Assembly: GCA_003175915.1 (NCBI GenBank)
Contig: PSRH01000171.1
Location: 1 to 13,727 of the forward strand
Source: Candidatus Melainabacteria bacterium
GTDB taxonomy: Bacteria > Cyanobacteriota > Vampirovibrionia > Obscuribacterales > Obscuribacteraceae
Length of the DNA stretch: 13,727 bases
Direction: 5' to 3'
Shown in pieces: positions 7,214 through 13,727 of the stretch. Both the position numbers and the translations under genes were made by a program. A model generated the notes under the pieces. That model worked only from the letters and a program-made list of their open reading frames with translations. It was not told where the DNA came from and searched no databases. Every line of letters begins with the position of its first letter. The first letter of the stretch is position 1.

Positions 7214-8212
7214 ATGGGGATAGACCCATTAGTTACAGTAGTCATTCCAATCCGCAGTAAGGATCGTCCCCAACAGGTTCTCGATTATTTGCGGCAGTCC
7301 GAAGTTGATCCTAATCAATTGCAAGTGATCATCGTCGAAGGCAACTCGCGTTCCGGCCAACGCAACAAAGCGGTCGAACGAGCCACCAGCGATTTCATCT
7401 ACTTTTTGGACGACGATTCCTATGTAGACAAGAATTGCATCATAGAAGCACTTCGTTACTTTGAAAATCCGGACGTAGCGATTGTCGGTGGTCCGGCCGT
7501 CACTCACGATCACGCCACTTTCTTTGAAACCTGCGCAGGTCTTGTGGTCAGTAGCGTCTTCGGTGCCCTGATTACGAGAGCGCGGAATACACCTTGCGGC
7601 CAGCCCCGGGCAGTCAAAGGCGATGAGCTAATTGGCTGTAACCTGATGGTGAGAAAATCCGCCTTCCAGGCGGTCGGAGGCATGGATGCTCGCTTCCAAA
7701 TCGGCGAAGACATTGAGTTTCTCAGGCGCGTACATGAGAGCGGGAAATTGCTTTACTACAATCCGAAGATGATCGTTTCCAGAACGCGCAGAAAGACGGT
7801 AGATGATTTCGTTCGTCAGTTTGCCAGTTATGGACAGGCCCGAGGAATGGTCGAACTGAGCACGCATCTGCAGTTGAGCGATTTCATCTACTTTTTGCCG
7901 AGCCTCTTTCTTCTTTACCTCTTACTGCTGAGCCTATGCCCATCAGCGATATTTGCCATGCCCTTGCTTTTGTATACGGCCTTGGCCCTGGCGGCTGCTG
8001 CCTGGATCGGTTGGACAAATCAATCCCTCTTGTTGGCGGCCTGTACATTCCCGCTTTTCTTTGTGCTCCATCTCTCTTATGGCGTCGGCGTTCTTGCCGG
8101 GGTTATAAAACAATTGACAGGCAATTCACAAACTACGGGTATCCAGGTTTTTTCTCTTACAGAATTGCCACCGGCGCCCCAGTTACATGCTGTGGCAGAA
8201 GTAAATCAATAG
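7214..8212 (+). CDS. GT2-family glycosyltransferase with C-terminal membrane helices
   Basis: This is an inverting GT-A-fold glycosyltransferase that uses a nucleotide sugar at the cytoplasmic face of the membrane. The N-terminal strand VTVVIPIRSKDR opens the fold. The metal/nucleotide DXD motif is LDDDS with Asp66-Asp68, and the catalytic-base region is Gly164-Glu165-Asp166 (QIGEDIEF), preceded by GGMD as in many GT2 enzymes. After about residue 220 come three hydrophobic segments (about 223-243, 245-265 and 272-298), so the protein is membrane anchored. The length of 332 aa is usual for this type. The ATG at 7214 has AAAGG six bases upstream. The gene lies between the GT-C transferase and the HprK-like gene (23 bp to its probable ATG), consistent with one operon making a polyprenol-linked sugar or extending a surface glycan. 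The sugar cannot be predicted. Confidence 0.9.
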   Translation: MGIDPLVTVVIPIRSKDRPQQVLDYLRQSEVDPNQLQVIIVEGNSRSGQRNKAVERATSDFIYFLDDDSYVDKNCIIEALRYFENPDVAIVGGPAVTHDHATFFETCAGLVVSSVFGALITRARNTPCGQPRAVKGDELIGCNLMVRKSAFQAVGGMDARFQIGEDIEFLRRVHESGKLLYYNPKMIVSRTRRKTVDDFVRQFASYGQARGMVELSTHLQLSDFIYFLPSLFLLYLLLLSLCPSAIFAMPLLLYTALALAAAAWIGWTNQSLLLAACTFPLFFVLHLSYGVGVLAGVIKQLTGNSQTTGIQVFSLTELPPAPQLHAVAEVNQ

Positions 8213-8235
8213 AATAATTGAGCTATAGTGAACAA

Positions 8236-9309
8236 ATGGTTGAGTCGCGCTCCATAGCAGTACACGGGGTTACCGCAACTGTTGCTTGTTCTAATCGACA
8301 AATCCTGGATTGGTTCGAATTCGACTTCCGGCATTTCATTGCGCCGCCGCCAGGCAAAGCGGACTTCTCTTTAACTGTTGAAATCAAAGCAGCCCCATTC
8401 GAATTGATGCCTGCTATGGAAGAGGTCATGCATGCTCGCTACTTCGCCTGCTTTGATCATGGTCCGACCAGATATATAAACTATCAAAATCGGGTCTTGC
8501 TTGTTTATGACTACGCAAAACAAGAAGGTACGCTCTTTTGTGACGACGTCACCAAGGCATACGAGAAAGCCTATCTTACTGTTCTTTCAAGGCTGGGTGA
8601 ATTTCTGGATAAGCGAGGGTTGCATCGCGTCCATGCTCTCGGCATATCGTATGCTTCGTCTGCCTGCTTGTTCCTTCTACCTGAAGGCGGTGGCAAATCG
8701 ACCTTAGGGATCTCACTTCTGAAACTTCCCGAAGTCAAGCTTTTCTCTGAAGATACGCCCTTTATCAATCGCAACGGTGAGGTACTTCCCTTTCCGTTCA
8801 GGCTCGGCATCTGCGACGGTACCAGCGTGCAATCTATACCATTAGGCTTTAAACGCGAAATAATCACTCAGTATGGCGTTCGCAAAACGCTTATCGACCC
8901 AGCCTACTTTACAGGCCAGATTGAAACGGAGAAGCGAGTGAATCGATTTCTCTTCTGTGGTAAATGGGTCACCAATCAAGCCTCCAGGATTGTCAAAACA
9001 TCCAAGCTCACGGCTCTCGGTTATCTCATTAGAGACTGCTTTTTTGGTCTGGGACTGCCCCAGGTAATCGAGCTATTTTTGACCCAGGGACTGGGCAATT
9101 TATCCAAAAAGGGCTTGATCGCCTTTTCCCGAATGTTCGCCTGTTTGGGCTTGCTGAGACGTTCCGAATGCTACCAACTTCTTCTTTCAAAGAACCCGGA
9201 CGAGAATGCAAAATTGCTTGCCTCGTTTCTTGACAGTCGGGTGACCGTCGACCATCTCCACCGCCAGCCAAGCATCATCCCATCACCGGCAGACTCAGAA
9301 GCCAGGTAA
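8236..9309 (+). CDS. HPr kinase-like P-loop protein (357 aa), substrate unknown
   Basis: The central motif LLPEGGGKST, with Lys154, Ser155 and Thr156, is a Walker A loop of the HprK/PEP-carboxykinase type. It is preceded by a strand and LHRVHALGIS, and followed about 20 residues later by LFSEDTPFI, which sits where the acidic second nucleotide-site motif of HprK-like proteins is found. The first 130 residues form a separate, beta-rich-looking domain I do not recognise. The last 130 residues are mainly helical. The HPr kinase family signature after the P-loop is not evident, and no HPr or PTS gene is in the window, so the target is probably not HPr. Similar stand-alone HprK-like proteins occur in exopolysaccharide and peptide-modification clusters, where they are often called HPr-related serine kinases. 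The start is uncertain: the ATG at 8236 is preferred to an in-frame TTG at 8218, and neither has a clear Shine-Dalgarno. It is the last gene of the cassette. Confidence 0.75.
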   Translation: MVESRSIAVHGVTATVACSNRQILDWFEFDFRHFIAPPPGKADFSLTVEIKAAPFELMPAMEEVMHARYFACFDHGPTRYINYQNRVLLVYDYAKQEGTLFCDDVTKAYEKAYLTVLSRLGEFLDKRGLHRVHALGISYASSACLFLLPEGGGKSTLGISLLKLPEVKLFSEDTPFINRNGEVLPFPFRLGICDGTSVQSIPLGFKREIITQYGVRKTLIDPAYFTGQIETEKRVNRFLFCGKWVTNQASRIVKTSKLTALGYLIRDCFFGLGLPQVIELFLTQGLGNLSKKGLIAFSRMFACLGLLRRSECYQLLLSKNPDENAKLLASFLDSRVTVDHLHRQPSIIPSPADSEAR

Positions 9310-9357
9310 GCCCGGATCAATAAGTTACAAAGCTTAGCGGCCAGACCGATCCCCCAA

Positions 9358-9444
9358 AAATACCAGGCCGCGCATGCCTAGGCCCTCCAGTTGCCTTTGG
9401 TTAAAGCAAAAAATCAACGGGAAGATGGGGACAAATACCAGGCC
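9358..9444 (+). repeat. Pair of 12-bp direct repeats upstream of tRNA-Asn
   Basis: AAATACCAGGCC occurs at 9358-9369 and again at 9433-9444, 75 bp apart. Each copy is followed by a similar but rearranged tail (GCGCATG and ATGCGTG). The second copy overlaps the spacer of the predicted tRNA promoter. The stretch between the cassette stop (9309) and the tRNA (9474) holds no gene and no convincing terminator. Confidence 0.5.
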
Positions 9445-9456
9445 ATGCGTGATAAT
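9428..9456 (+). promoter_or_regulatory. Candidate promoter of tRNA-Asn
   Basis: GGGACA (9428-9433, 4 of 6) and GATAAT (9451-9456, 5 of 6) are separated by 17 bp. This predicts a start near 9463, about 11 bases before the mature tRNA. Confidence 0.45.
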
Positions 9457-9473
9457 ATATCTAACCTACCTAT

Positions 9474-9548
9474 TCCCGAGTAGCGCAGCGGTAGCGCAGG
9501 TGACTGTTAATCACTTGGTCGTTGGTTCGAATCCAACCTCGGGAGCCA
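9474..9548 (+). tRNA. tRNA-Asn (anticodon GTT), CCA encoded
   Basis: A full cloverleaf folds by hand. The acceptor TCCCGAG (9474-9480) pairs with CTCGGGA (9538-9544). The D-stem is GCGC/GCGC around a 7-nt loop. The anticodon stem GGTGA/TCACT (one G-U pair) carries the loop CTGTTAA, which gives anticodon GTT. The variable loop has 5 nt, and the T-arm GTTGG/CCAAC has the loop TTCGAAT. The discriminator is G9545, as in bacterial tRNA-Asn, and CCA is genomically encoded at 9546-9548. Confidence 0.97.
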
Positions 9549-9579
9549 ATCTATCAAATCCAAATATATATGTTGTCTG

Positions 9580-10005
9580 ATGATGGAAGTCTATTTGCCG
9601 GTCTCAGCGACTGTGGTCATGGAGCGCTTTAACCTCGCCCCCCGACATTTCACGCCAAAAGCTCAACTGATTGCGGCTGTAAATGACCAAAAATGGTTCA
9701 CTGGAATTGTAAGTTATGGCTTCGTCTATTCTTTGTTGAAAGGACATGCACTCAAAGATGATACAAAAACCATGGTTGCAGTTGAGACCCATCTGCATCT
9801 CTCAGTTGTTTGGATTAGCGCCCTGACGCTTGCGTCGGGTATATTTATTGCCCTACTTAGCAGCGACGATAAGCTCGCTGCAGTTGTTCTCACTGCACTT
9901 GGTGCACTGCCTCTGCTTTCAATACCTTTTTCCAAGCTGATGGTCCATCGGTTCATTCAGACTACATTCCTCTACGACTCCGAGAAACAGCTGCAAGCGC
10001 GTTAA
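9580..10005 (+). CDS. Hypothetical small membrane protein (141 aa)
   Basis: I do not recognise this protein. An N-terminal soluble part of about 70 residues (including FNLAPRHFTPKAQLIAAV and QKWFTG) precedes two hydrophobic segments at about residues 76-93 (SVVWISALTLASGIFIAL) and 98-120 (LAAVVLTALGALPLLSIPF), then a short charged tail. This suggests a hairpin anchored in the inner membrane with both ends on one side. Codon choice looks like the neighbouring genes and the frame is closed normally, which supports a real gene. There is no clear Shine-Dalgarno at the double ATG (9580); Met14 (9619) is an alternative start. It lies 31 bp after the tRNA on the same strand and may be read from the tRNA promoter or from an AT-rich stretch at 9560-9570. 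It converges on the oxidoreductase gene 38 bp away with no clear terminator between. Confidence 0.6.
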   Translation: MMEVYLPVSATVVMERFNLAPRHFTPKAQLIAAVNDQKWFTGIVSYGFVYSLLKGHALKDDTKTMVAVETHLHLSVVWISALTLASGIFIALLSSDDKLAAVVLTALGALPLLSIPFSKLMVHRFIQTTFLYDSEKQLQAR

Positions 10006-10043
10006 GACAGCTTGTTCCGGTGCTTCGATCAGAGGTGCCTTAG

Positions 10044-11150
10044 TTATCTTGAGCCCGACTCAGCATTGATCAAATGGGGTGTAATCACTGGTGGTTTTTC
10101 TATGACAAGTTCTCGGTTAGGTTTACTGCTTCTTGAATGCGATTCGATCGCAACGAGTTTTCCCGATGCAGCGGACTCTTGAATCGCTTTGATCACCTTG
10201 AGGTCATTCAAACCCTCTTCTCCGGAAGGGCGTGGCTCTTTGTTCTCCAAAATGCATTCGGCAAAGTGTAATAGCTCAGGAGCAAACTGATCTCGTTTCG
10301 GAAACTTGTGACGTTCTTCTTGACCGTCATTTCTTACTGTTAACTCGCTTTCCCGGTCGTAAGCATAGGATGGTTCCAGATAAATTGAGCCTTCGCTTCC
10401 AATCACTTCGTACCACTGCACATCGGCCGCGCCAAAGCTACAATAGAAATTGGCTATTTTCTCATCCGGAAATCTAAGCACAGCGCCACAACATTCTTCT
10501 ATCTCGATAAATCTCGGGTCCGCCGATTTCGCGGTAATCGCCATTGCTTCAATTGGCTCTGCCTGAAATAGATAGCGAGCGGCATTGATGCAATATATAC
10601 CAATGTCATGGAGAGGACCCCCGCCCCTTTCCGCCTGCATGCGAATATTTCCTTCCTTGACCTGCATCGTAAAGCTAGAATTGAAAAGCCGTGCCTGGCC
10701 GATCTCGCCCTTTTGGATCAAATCGACGGCAGTCATGTTAGCTTTCTCAAAGTGTAGCCGATAAGCAACCATCAGTTTCACCCTGTTTCGTCGCGCCGCC
10801 TCTATCATTTCTCCTGCATCGCCAGGCGTTACTGCCATTGGCTTTTCACAGAGCACGTGCACGCCGGCATTAGCCGCTCTTATGGCGAAAGCTTTGTGCA
10901 TGTCGTTGGGTAAGGCAATGTAGAGCGCGTCAAAACAGCCACAGCTCAGCGCCTCGTCAAACTGATCGTATGACCAGGCTCGATCGATATCGTACTTTCT
11001 CGATAAGTCTTCGATTTTTTCGGAATCATTTGAGATGAGAGCCGTAAGCTCACATTTCTCAGATGCGTGTTTGAAGGCAGGCAATACCGCAATTTGTGCT
11101 ATGTGTCCTAATCCTGCCACGGCAAAACGCACTTTGTTCTTCAAGGTCAT
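10044..11150 (-). CDS. Gfo/Idh/MocA-family NAD(P)-dependent oxidoreductase
   Basis: This is a cytoplasmic dehydrogenase of the glucose-fructose oxidoreductase/inositol dehydrogenase family, acting on a sugar, cyclitol or nucleotide sugar. The N-terminal Rossmann motif AVAGLGHIAQ (10-19) binds the dinucleotide. The hallmark CEKPMAV holds Glu102-Lys103-Pro104, and Lys103 is the usual catalytic lysine. The C-terminal domain shows GGGPLHDIGIYCINAARYL with His181-Asp182, the conserved substrate-binding segment of the family. The length (368 aa) is normal, with about 35 extra polar residues at the C terminus. The ATG at 11150 has AGGGA 8 bases upstream. The closest flavour is the GFOR-like or dTDP-sugar dehydrogenase type, but the substrate cannot be called. 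It is transcribed alone, convergent with the small membrane protein gene, from a promoter carrying a palindrome (11231-11246). Confidence 0.92.
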   Translation of the reverse strand: MTLKNKVRFAVAGLGHIAQIAVLPAFKHASEKCELTALISNDSEKIEDLSRKYDIDRAWSYDQFDEALSCGCFDALYIALPNDMHKAFAIRAANAGVHVLCEKPMAVTPGDAGEMIEAARRNRVKLMVAYRLHFEKANMTAVDLIQKGEIGQARLFNSSFTMQVKEGNIRMQAERGGGPLHDIGIYCINAARYLFQAEPIEAMAITAKSADPRFIEIEECCGAVLRFPDEKIANFYCSFGAADVQWYEVIGSEGSIYLEPSYAYDRESELTVRNDGQEERHKFPKRDQFAPELLHFAECILENKEPRPSGEEGLNDLKVIKAIQESAASGKLVAIESHSRSSKPNRELVIEKPPVITPHLINAESGSR

Positions 11151-11223
11151 AGTTTAGTTCCCTGCCGGCCGTTTTGACCAGCCTGATTCCGTTCGCATTG
11201 AATTCTTCTTGAAACAACGAACG

Positions 11224-11250
11224 ATTATATGATCCGTGGACGGATCGCAA
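11224..11250 (-). promoter_or_regulatory. Candidate promoter of the oxidoreductase gene
   Basis: On the minus strand TTGCGA (11245-11250, 4 of 6) and a perfect TATAAT (11224-11229) are separated by 15 bp, a slightly short spacer. The predicted start near 11217 gives a leader of about 66 nt. The remaining bases up to the rhomboid stop at 11401 hold no gene. Confidence 0.5.
11231..11246. promoter_or_regulatory. Operator-like palindrome inside the oxidoreductase promoter
   Basis: GATCCGT and ACGGATC form perfect 7-bp arms around two central bases. The element fills the spacer between the predicted -10 and -35 hexamers, the classic position for a repressor site. No regulator gene is adjacent. 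Confidence 0.45.
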
Positions 11251-11400
11251 TCGATCGAGTTCCCTCAAAGCCAAAGAGGCGATCGTGCAGAATAGCTGAC
11301 TTACCAGAAGACATATAGTCCGGTCTGGTTACTCTTTAGCCATCACGTTTCAAAACATAACTCATGCATAACCAACCACGCAGATCGCTGAAACTCTCTT

Positions 11401-13095
11401 TTAGGATCTTGCTTTCTCTAATGCTGCTAAAGGCAAGATCAATCCGATCAGAACACCGGTAGCCAGGCCAAACATGTGGATTGATACGCCGATATTGGGG
11501 ATGATTTGATCCATAACTGCTTGCAGGGCAAGTAGGCCTATCAACAACAACAATTGCCTTTTTCGGATCGATTGCGGTAACACAGCATGCAATCTAAAGA
11601 TTCCTACAGCCACTGCTCCGACTACACCCATGATTGCCCCAGAAGCACCAAGAGCCGGTGCTGCAGATCCAAGAAGCACGTAGGCAGCACCGCTGGCAAG
11701 ACCAGCCACAAAATAAATAACCAAAAAACCCACCGTACCAAATATATTCTCAGCAATGCGGCCGAACCACCAAAGACCAAGTAAATTGAAGGCTAAGTGG
11801 AAGAAATGCAAGTGCAAGAAAAGACAGGTGATTAGCCGCCAGTATTCACCTGTCCGAATCTGCTCGGGAACCAATAGTCCTTGCTTGAAACAGAGACTAC
11901 TGAGTGTGGAAGTGGCCGGACCGGGCAAAAGAAAATAACTATAGGAAAGGAGAAAGGTCGTCAGAATCAAAGCGAGCAGGATCGTGACCGGGCGCGACCC
12001 CTGGGACGGATCGACAATTTCCAATCCACGCACCGTTTTCTTAAAGACTGCCCAAACGTTCTCTACCGACTTCGTATGCTCTTCAGTGATTGTGGCTTGG
12101 GCAATGGTGGCATCAATTTCCTTCTTCTCTTCTGAAGAAGCAGAGTCCAAGCGCTTTATCTGCTCCGCTATCCTGTTCTGGTAGAGTGGCGAGTGGGCGC
12201 TTTGTTTGCGGGCAACCTCAAAATGTCTCTCTGCCTCCGCTTTGTCGCCGTTAGCCACCGCTAGTCTTCCCAGCCAATAAGACTTAACATAGCCAGGCAG
12301 GGGATGTCTTATCTTTGTGAAAATGGTAAGCAGTTCTTTTGCGTTGTCGGTCTGCCCTGTAAGACAGAAAAAGACAAGATAAGTGGAGGCGTGTTCGTTG
12401 ACTCCCGCCTTTGTTTCGGGCAACTTCGATTGTCCCAGACACTCGGCCGCTGAATCGAATTGCTTGAGTTCAGCATAGGCCCGGCTCGCCGCCAAACAGA
12501 GCCCATTGGTGATGCGCTCGCCGGTTTCTTTTGAAGACTCGTAGGCGCTTATGATTCTCTGCCAGTCCCTGGATAGTGTGTAGCCGTAGAAGCGATAGTC
12601 GTTGGCAAGAGACTGAAGTTGGGCCGGCACCTTTTCCGACTTCCACTTTGCTAGTATTTGGTCAGCAGCGTCCTTTTTTCCGTCTATATAAAGGGCGAAC
12701 GAGTTCGCCCAGTCCGACCAGAATTGACCGGTTTTACCCCAGTAGAACCAGCGTAGATAAGCAACCACTTCTACGACCTTTTTGCCATTGAGCTCGAGTA
12801 CGTATTTATTTTGGAGCCTCAGGATGATCAATGGCAGGACGAAAAGAAGCAGCACAAACAGGGACCAGGCTATGAGCGAAAACAACCAGATTGGGCCAAC
12901 GACCAGACCCAAGGTCGCAACAAGCATGATCAGCCCCACTTTCACAAGAAACGGCCAGCTCCAAGGCAGGCTCATCTTCCGCACCGCTATCAACGATAGA
13001 AGACACATCGCCAAAAGCGAATATAGGGACAGGTAGGTGTTTAACCCCCAAATATCAGGCGGTAACAACTCAAGAAGGAATAGCTTGCCGTCCAT
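11401..13095 (-). CDS. Rhomboid intramembrane serine protease with N-terminal membrane and TPR-like domains
   Basis: This is a membrane-embedded serine protease of the rhomboid family fused to a regulatory N-terminal half. Residues about 20-95 contain three membrane helices. Residues about 115-335 are soluble and helical with TPR-like repeats (AASRAYAELKQFDSAAECL and SYWLGRLAVANGDKAEAERHFEVA). The six-helix rhomboid core runs from about 370 to 560. Its active site is complete: the HLAFN motif gives His433 and Asn437, GASGAIMG gives the nucleophile Ser485, and IHMFGLATG gives His540. These spacings match E. coli GlpG (150/154/201/254). At 564 aa it is about twice the size of GlpG. The ATG at 13095 is preferred to an in-frame TTG at 13113, because a TATAAT overlaps that TTG and would place the transcript start after it. 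It is divergent from the protein kinase gene. Substrates are unknown. Confidence 0.92.
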   Translation of the reverse strand: MDGKLFLLELLPPDIWGLNTYLSLYSLLAMCLLSLIAVRKMSLPWSWPFLVKVGLIMLVATLGLVVGPIWLFSLIAWSLFVLLLFVLPLIILRLQNKYVLELNGKKVVEVVAYLRWFYWGKTGQFWSDWANSFALYIDGKKDAADQILAKWKSEKVPAQLQSLANDYRFYGYTLSRDWQRIISAYESSKETGERITNGLCLAASRAYAELKQFDSAAECLGQSKLPETKAGVNEHASTYLVFFCLTGQTDNAKELLTIFTKIRHPLPGYVKSYWLGRLAVANGDKAEAERHFEVARKQSAHSPLYQNRIAEQIKRLDSASSEEKKEIDATIAQATITEEHTKSVENVWAVFKKTVRGLEIVDPSQGSRPVTILLALILTTFLLSYSYFLLPGPATSTLSSLCFKQGLLVPEQIRTGEYWRLITCLFLHLHFFHLAFNLLGLWWFGRIAENIFGTVGFLVIYFVAGLASGAAYVLLGSAAPALGASGAIMGVVGAVAVGIFRLHAVLPQSIRKRQLLLLIGLLALQAVMDQIIPNIGVSIHMFGLATGVLIGLILPLAALEKARS

Positions 13096-13112
13096 AGCTT
13101 TGATTTCGAACA

Positions 13113-13118
13113 ATTATA
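13113..13118 (-). promoter_or_regulatory. Candidate -10 element for the rhomboid gene
   Basis: A perfect TATAAT on the minus strand predicts a start near 13106, only about 11 bases before the ATG at 13095. No good -35 lies 16-18 bp upstream, so support is partial. The divergent region 13096-13257 also holds two palindromes, ATATT-AG-AATAT (13148-13159) and GCTGATCAGC (13230-13239). Confidence 0.35.
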
Positions 13119-13257
13119 TGGGCGTGAATGAAACTTCGGCGAAAGAGATATTAGAATATTACTGGCTTTACTGAAGTGTGTCCCCAGAGCATTATCCTCC
13201 ATGTTTCGCCAAGACAGATTTCTTTTCCGGCTGATCAGCGTCTAGAGAAAACTGCAG

Positions 13258-13727
13258 ATGCCACCTAAAGAACAAGACATGGATGCTAGCTCAAATGCTC
13301 CGAGCATCGATCTCGTTGTCGAGGACATTGGCTTACCACCTACTCTCCATATTCTTGGAAAGATCAGCCAGGGCGGCATAGGAGCAGTTTTCAGAGCGGA
13401 GGATTCGGTCAGCCATGCTCAGTTAGCAGTGAAAGTGCTTCTTCCCCAATTGGCGGCTGTTGATCGACACCGTAAGCGTTTCATTCAAGAAGCTCGCACC
13501 ATCAGTTCTCTTTCCGATCCGCATATCATTGCCGTCCATGATTGCGGCATCAGTGGATCGGGCTTGCCATATATGGTCATGGATTACATCGACGGGAAAA
13601 CCCTCGACCAGATGTTGGCTCAGGCCAGCGTCAGCATTGAGGAGGCGCTGGATATATTTATGCAGACAGCAGAGGCGGTAGGACACGCCCATAAAAAAGG
13701 CATTATTCACCGAGACTTGAAGCCCTC
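13258..13727 (+). CDS. Serine/threonine protein kinase, 5' part only (cut by window end)
   Basis: This is an open frame of 156 codons from the ATG at 13258 to the window edge, without a stop, encoding the N-lobe and catalytic loop of a Hanks-type (PknB-like) kinase. After a 27-residue acidic leader come the glycine-rich loop ISQGGIGAVFRAED (36-49), the ATP-anchoring Lys59 in AVKVL, the paired helix-C Glu78 (FIQEAR), the hinge MVMDYIDG, and HRDLKP at 151-156 with catalytic Asp153. The first glycine of the GxGxxG loop is Ser37, an uncommon but tolerated change. No membrane helix precedes the kinase domain. What follows (sensor, TPR or membrane domains) is outside the window. A GAGA lies 9 bases before the ATG; Met8 is an alternative start. 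The gene diverges from the rhomboid gene across 162 bp. Confidence 0.93.
   Translation, partial: MPPKEQDMDASSNAPSIDLVVEDIGLPPTLHILGKISQGGIGAVFRAEDSVSHAQLAVKVLLPQLAAVDRHRKRFIQEARTISSLSDPHIIAVHDCGISGSGLPYMVMDYIDGKTLDQMLAQASVSIEEALDIFMQTAEAVGHAHKKGIIHRDLKP

Noticed and set aside
9474..9548. tRNA 3' end as an attachment site for an integrated element
   Set aside because: There is no integrase and no repeat of the tRNA 3' end elsewhere in the window.
9374..9580. Plus-strand open frame of 68 codons
   Set aside because: It reads straight through the tRNA-Asn gene and its promoter, so it is not a protein gene.
10006..10043. Possible bidirectional terminator between convergent genes
   Set aside because: The 38 bp contain no inverted repeat with a T-tract on either strand.
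11059..11274. Minus-strand frame of 71 codons overlapping the oxidoreductase start
   Set aside because: It covers the predicted promoter and the N-terminal coding region in another frame, has no family resemblance, and is best explained as chance.

Overview
This window is bacterial chromosomal DNA of roughly balanced base composition and is densely coding. Nine complete or nearly complete protein genes, one small membrane protein gene, one tRNA gene and the start of a protein kinase gene account for most of it. No insertion sequence, phage gene, CRISPR array or toxin-antitoxin pair is visible. No marker gene fixes the taxonomy. Hanks-type Ser/Thr kinase, YbjN, rhomboid-TPR, RNase D and CysQ-like phosphatase genes alongside free-living fatty-acid and glycosylation genes suggest a large-genome environmental lineage. 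My best guess, held weakly, is a non-photosynthetic cyanobacterial relative (Vampirovibrionia/Obscuribacter type); Planctomycetes or Acidobacteria are alternatives.

Left block, minus strand, read from 4662 down to 1. A YbjN-domain protein is followed after 36 bp by an inositol-monophosphatase/CysQ-like phosphatase. That gene overlaps the start of an RNase D gene by 4 bp (ATGA). After a 157-bp gap with its own possible promoter comes a long acyl-CoA dehydrogenase. The first three genes look like an operon; the dehydrogenase may be separately transcribed.

A 570-bp divergent region (4663-5232) separates this block from a plus-strand cassette. It holds a good sigma70-like promoter, several palindromes and one doubtful small reading frame. 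The cassette (5233-9309) encodes a multi-membrane-span GT-C glycosyltransferase of the PMT/GT39 type, a GT2 glycosyltransferase with C-terminal membrane helices, and a P-loop protein resembling the HPr kinase catalytic domain. Together they look like a surface polysaccharide or protein glycosylation unit with an accessory kinase. They are followed by tRNA-Asn(GTT), with encoded CCA and its own promoter, and a two-helix membrane protein of unknown function.

Right block. A Gfo/Idh/MocA-family oxidoreductase (minus) has a perfect palindrome inside its predicted promoter. Next is a rhomboid serine protease (minus) fused to an N-terminal membrane region and a TPR-like helical domain. Diverging from it, a Ser/Thr protein kinase (plus) starts at 13258 and is cut by the window end just after its HRDLKP catalytic motif.
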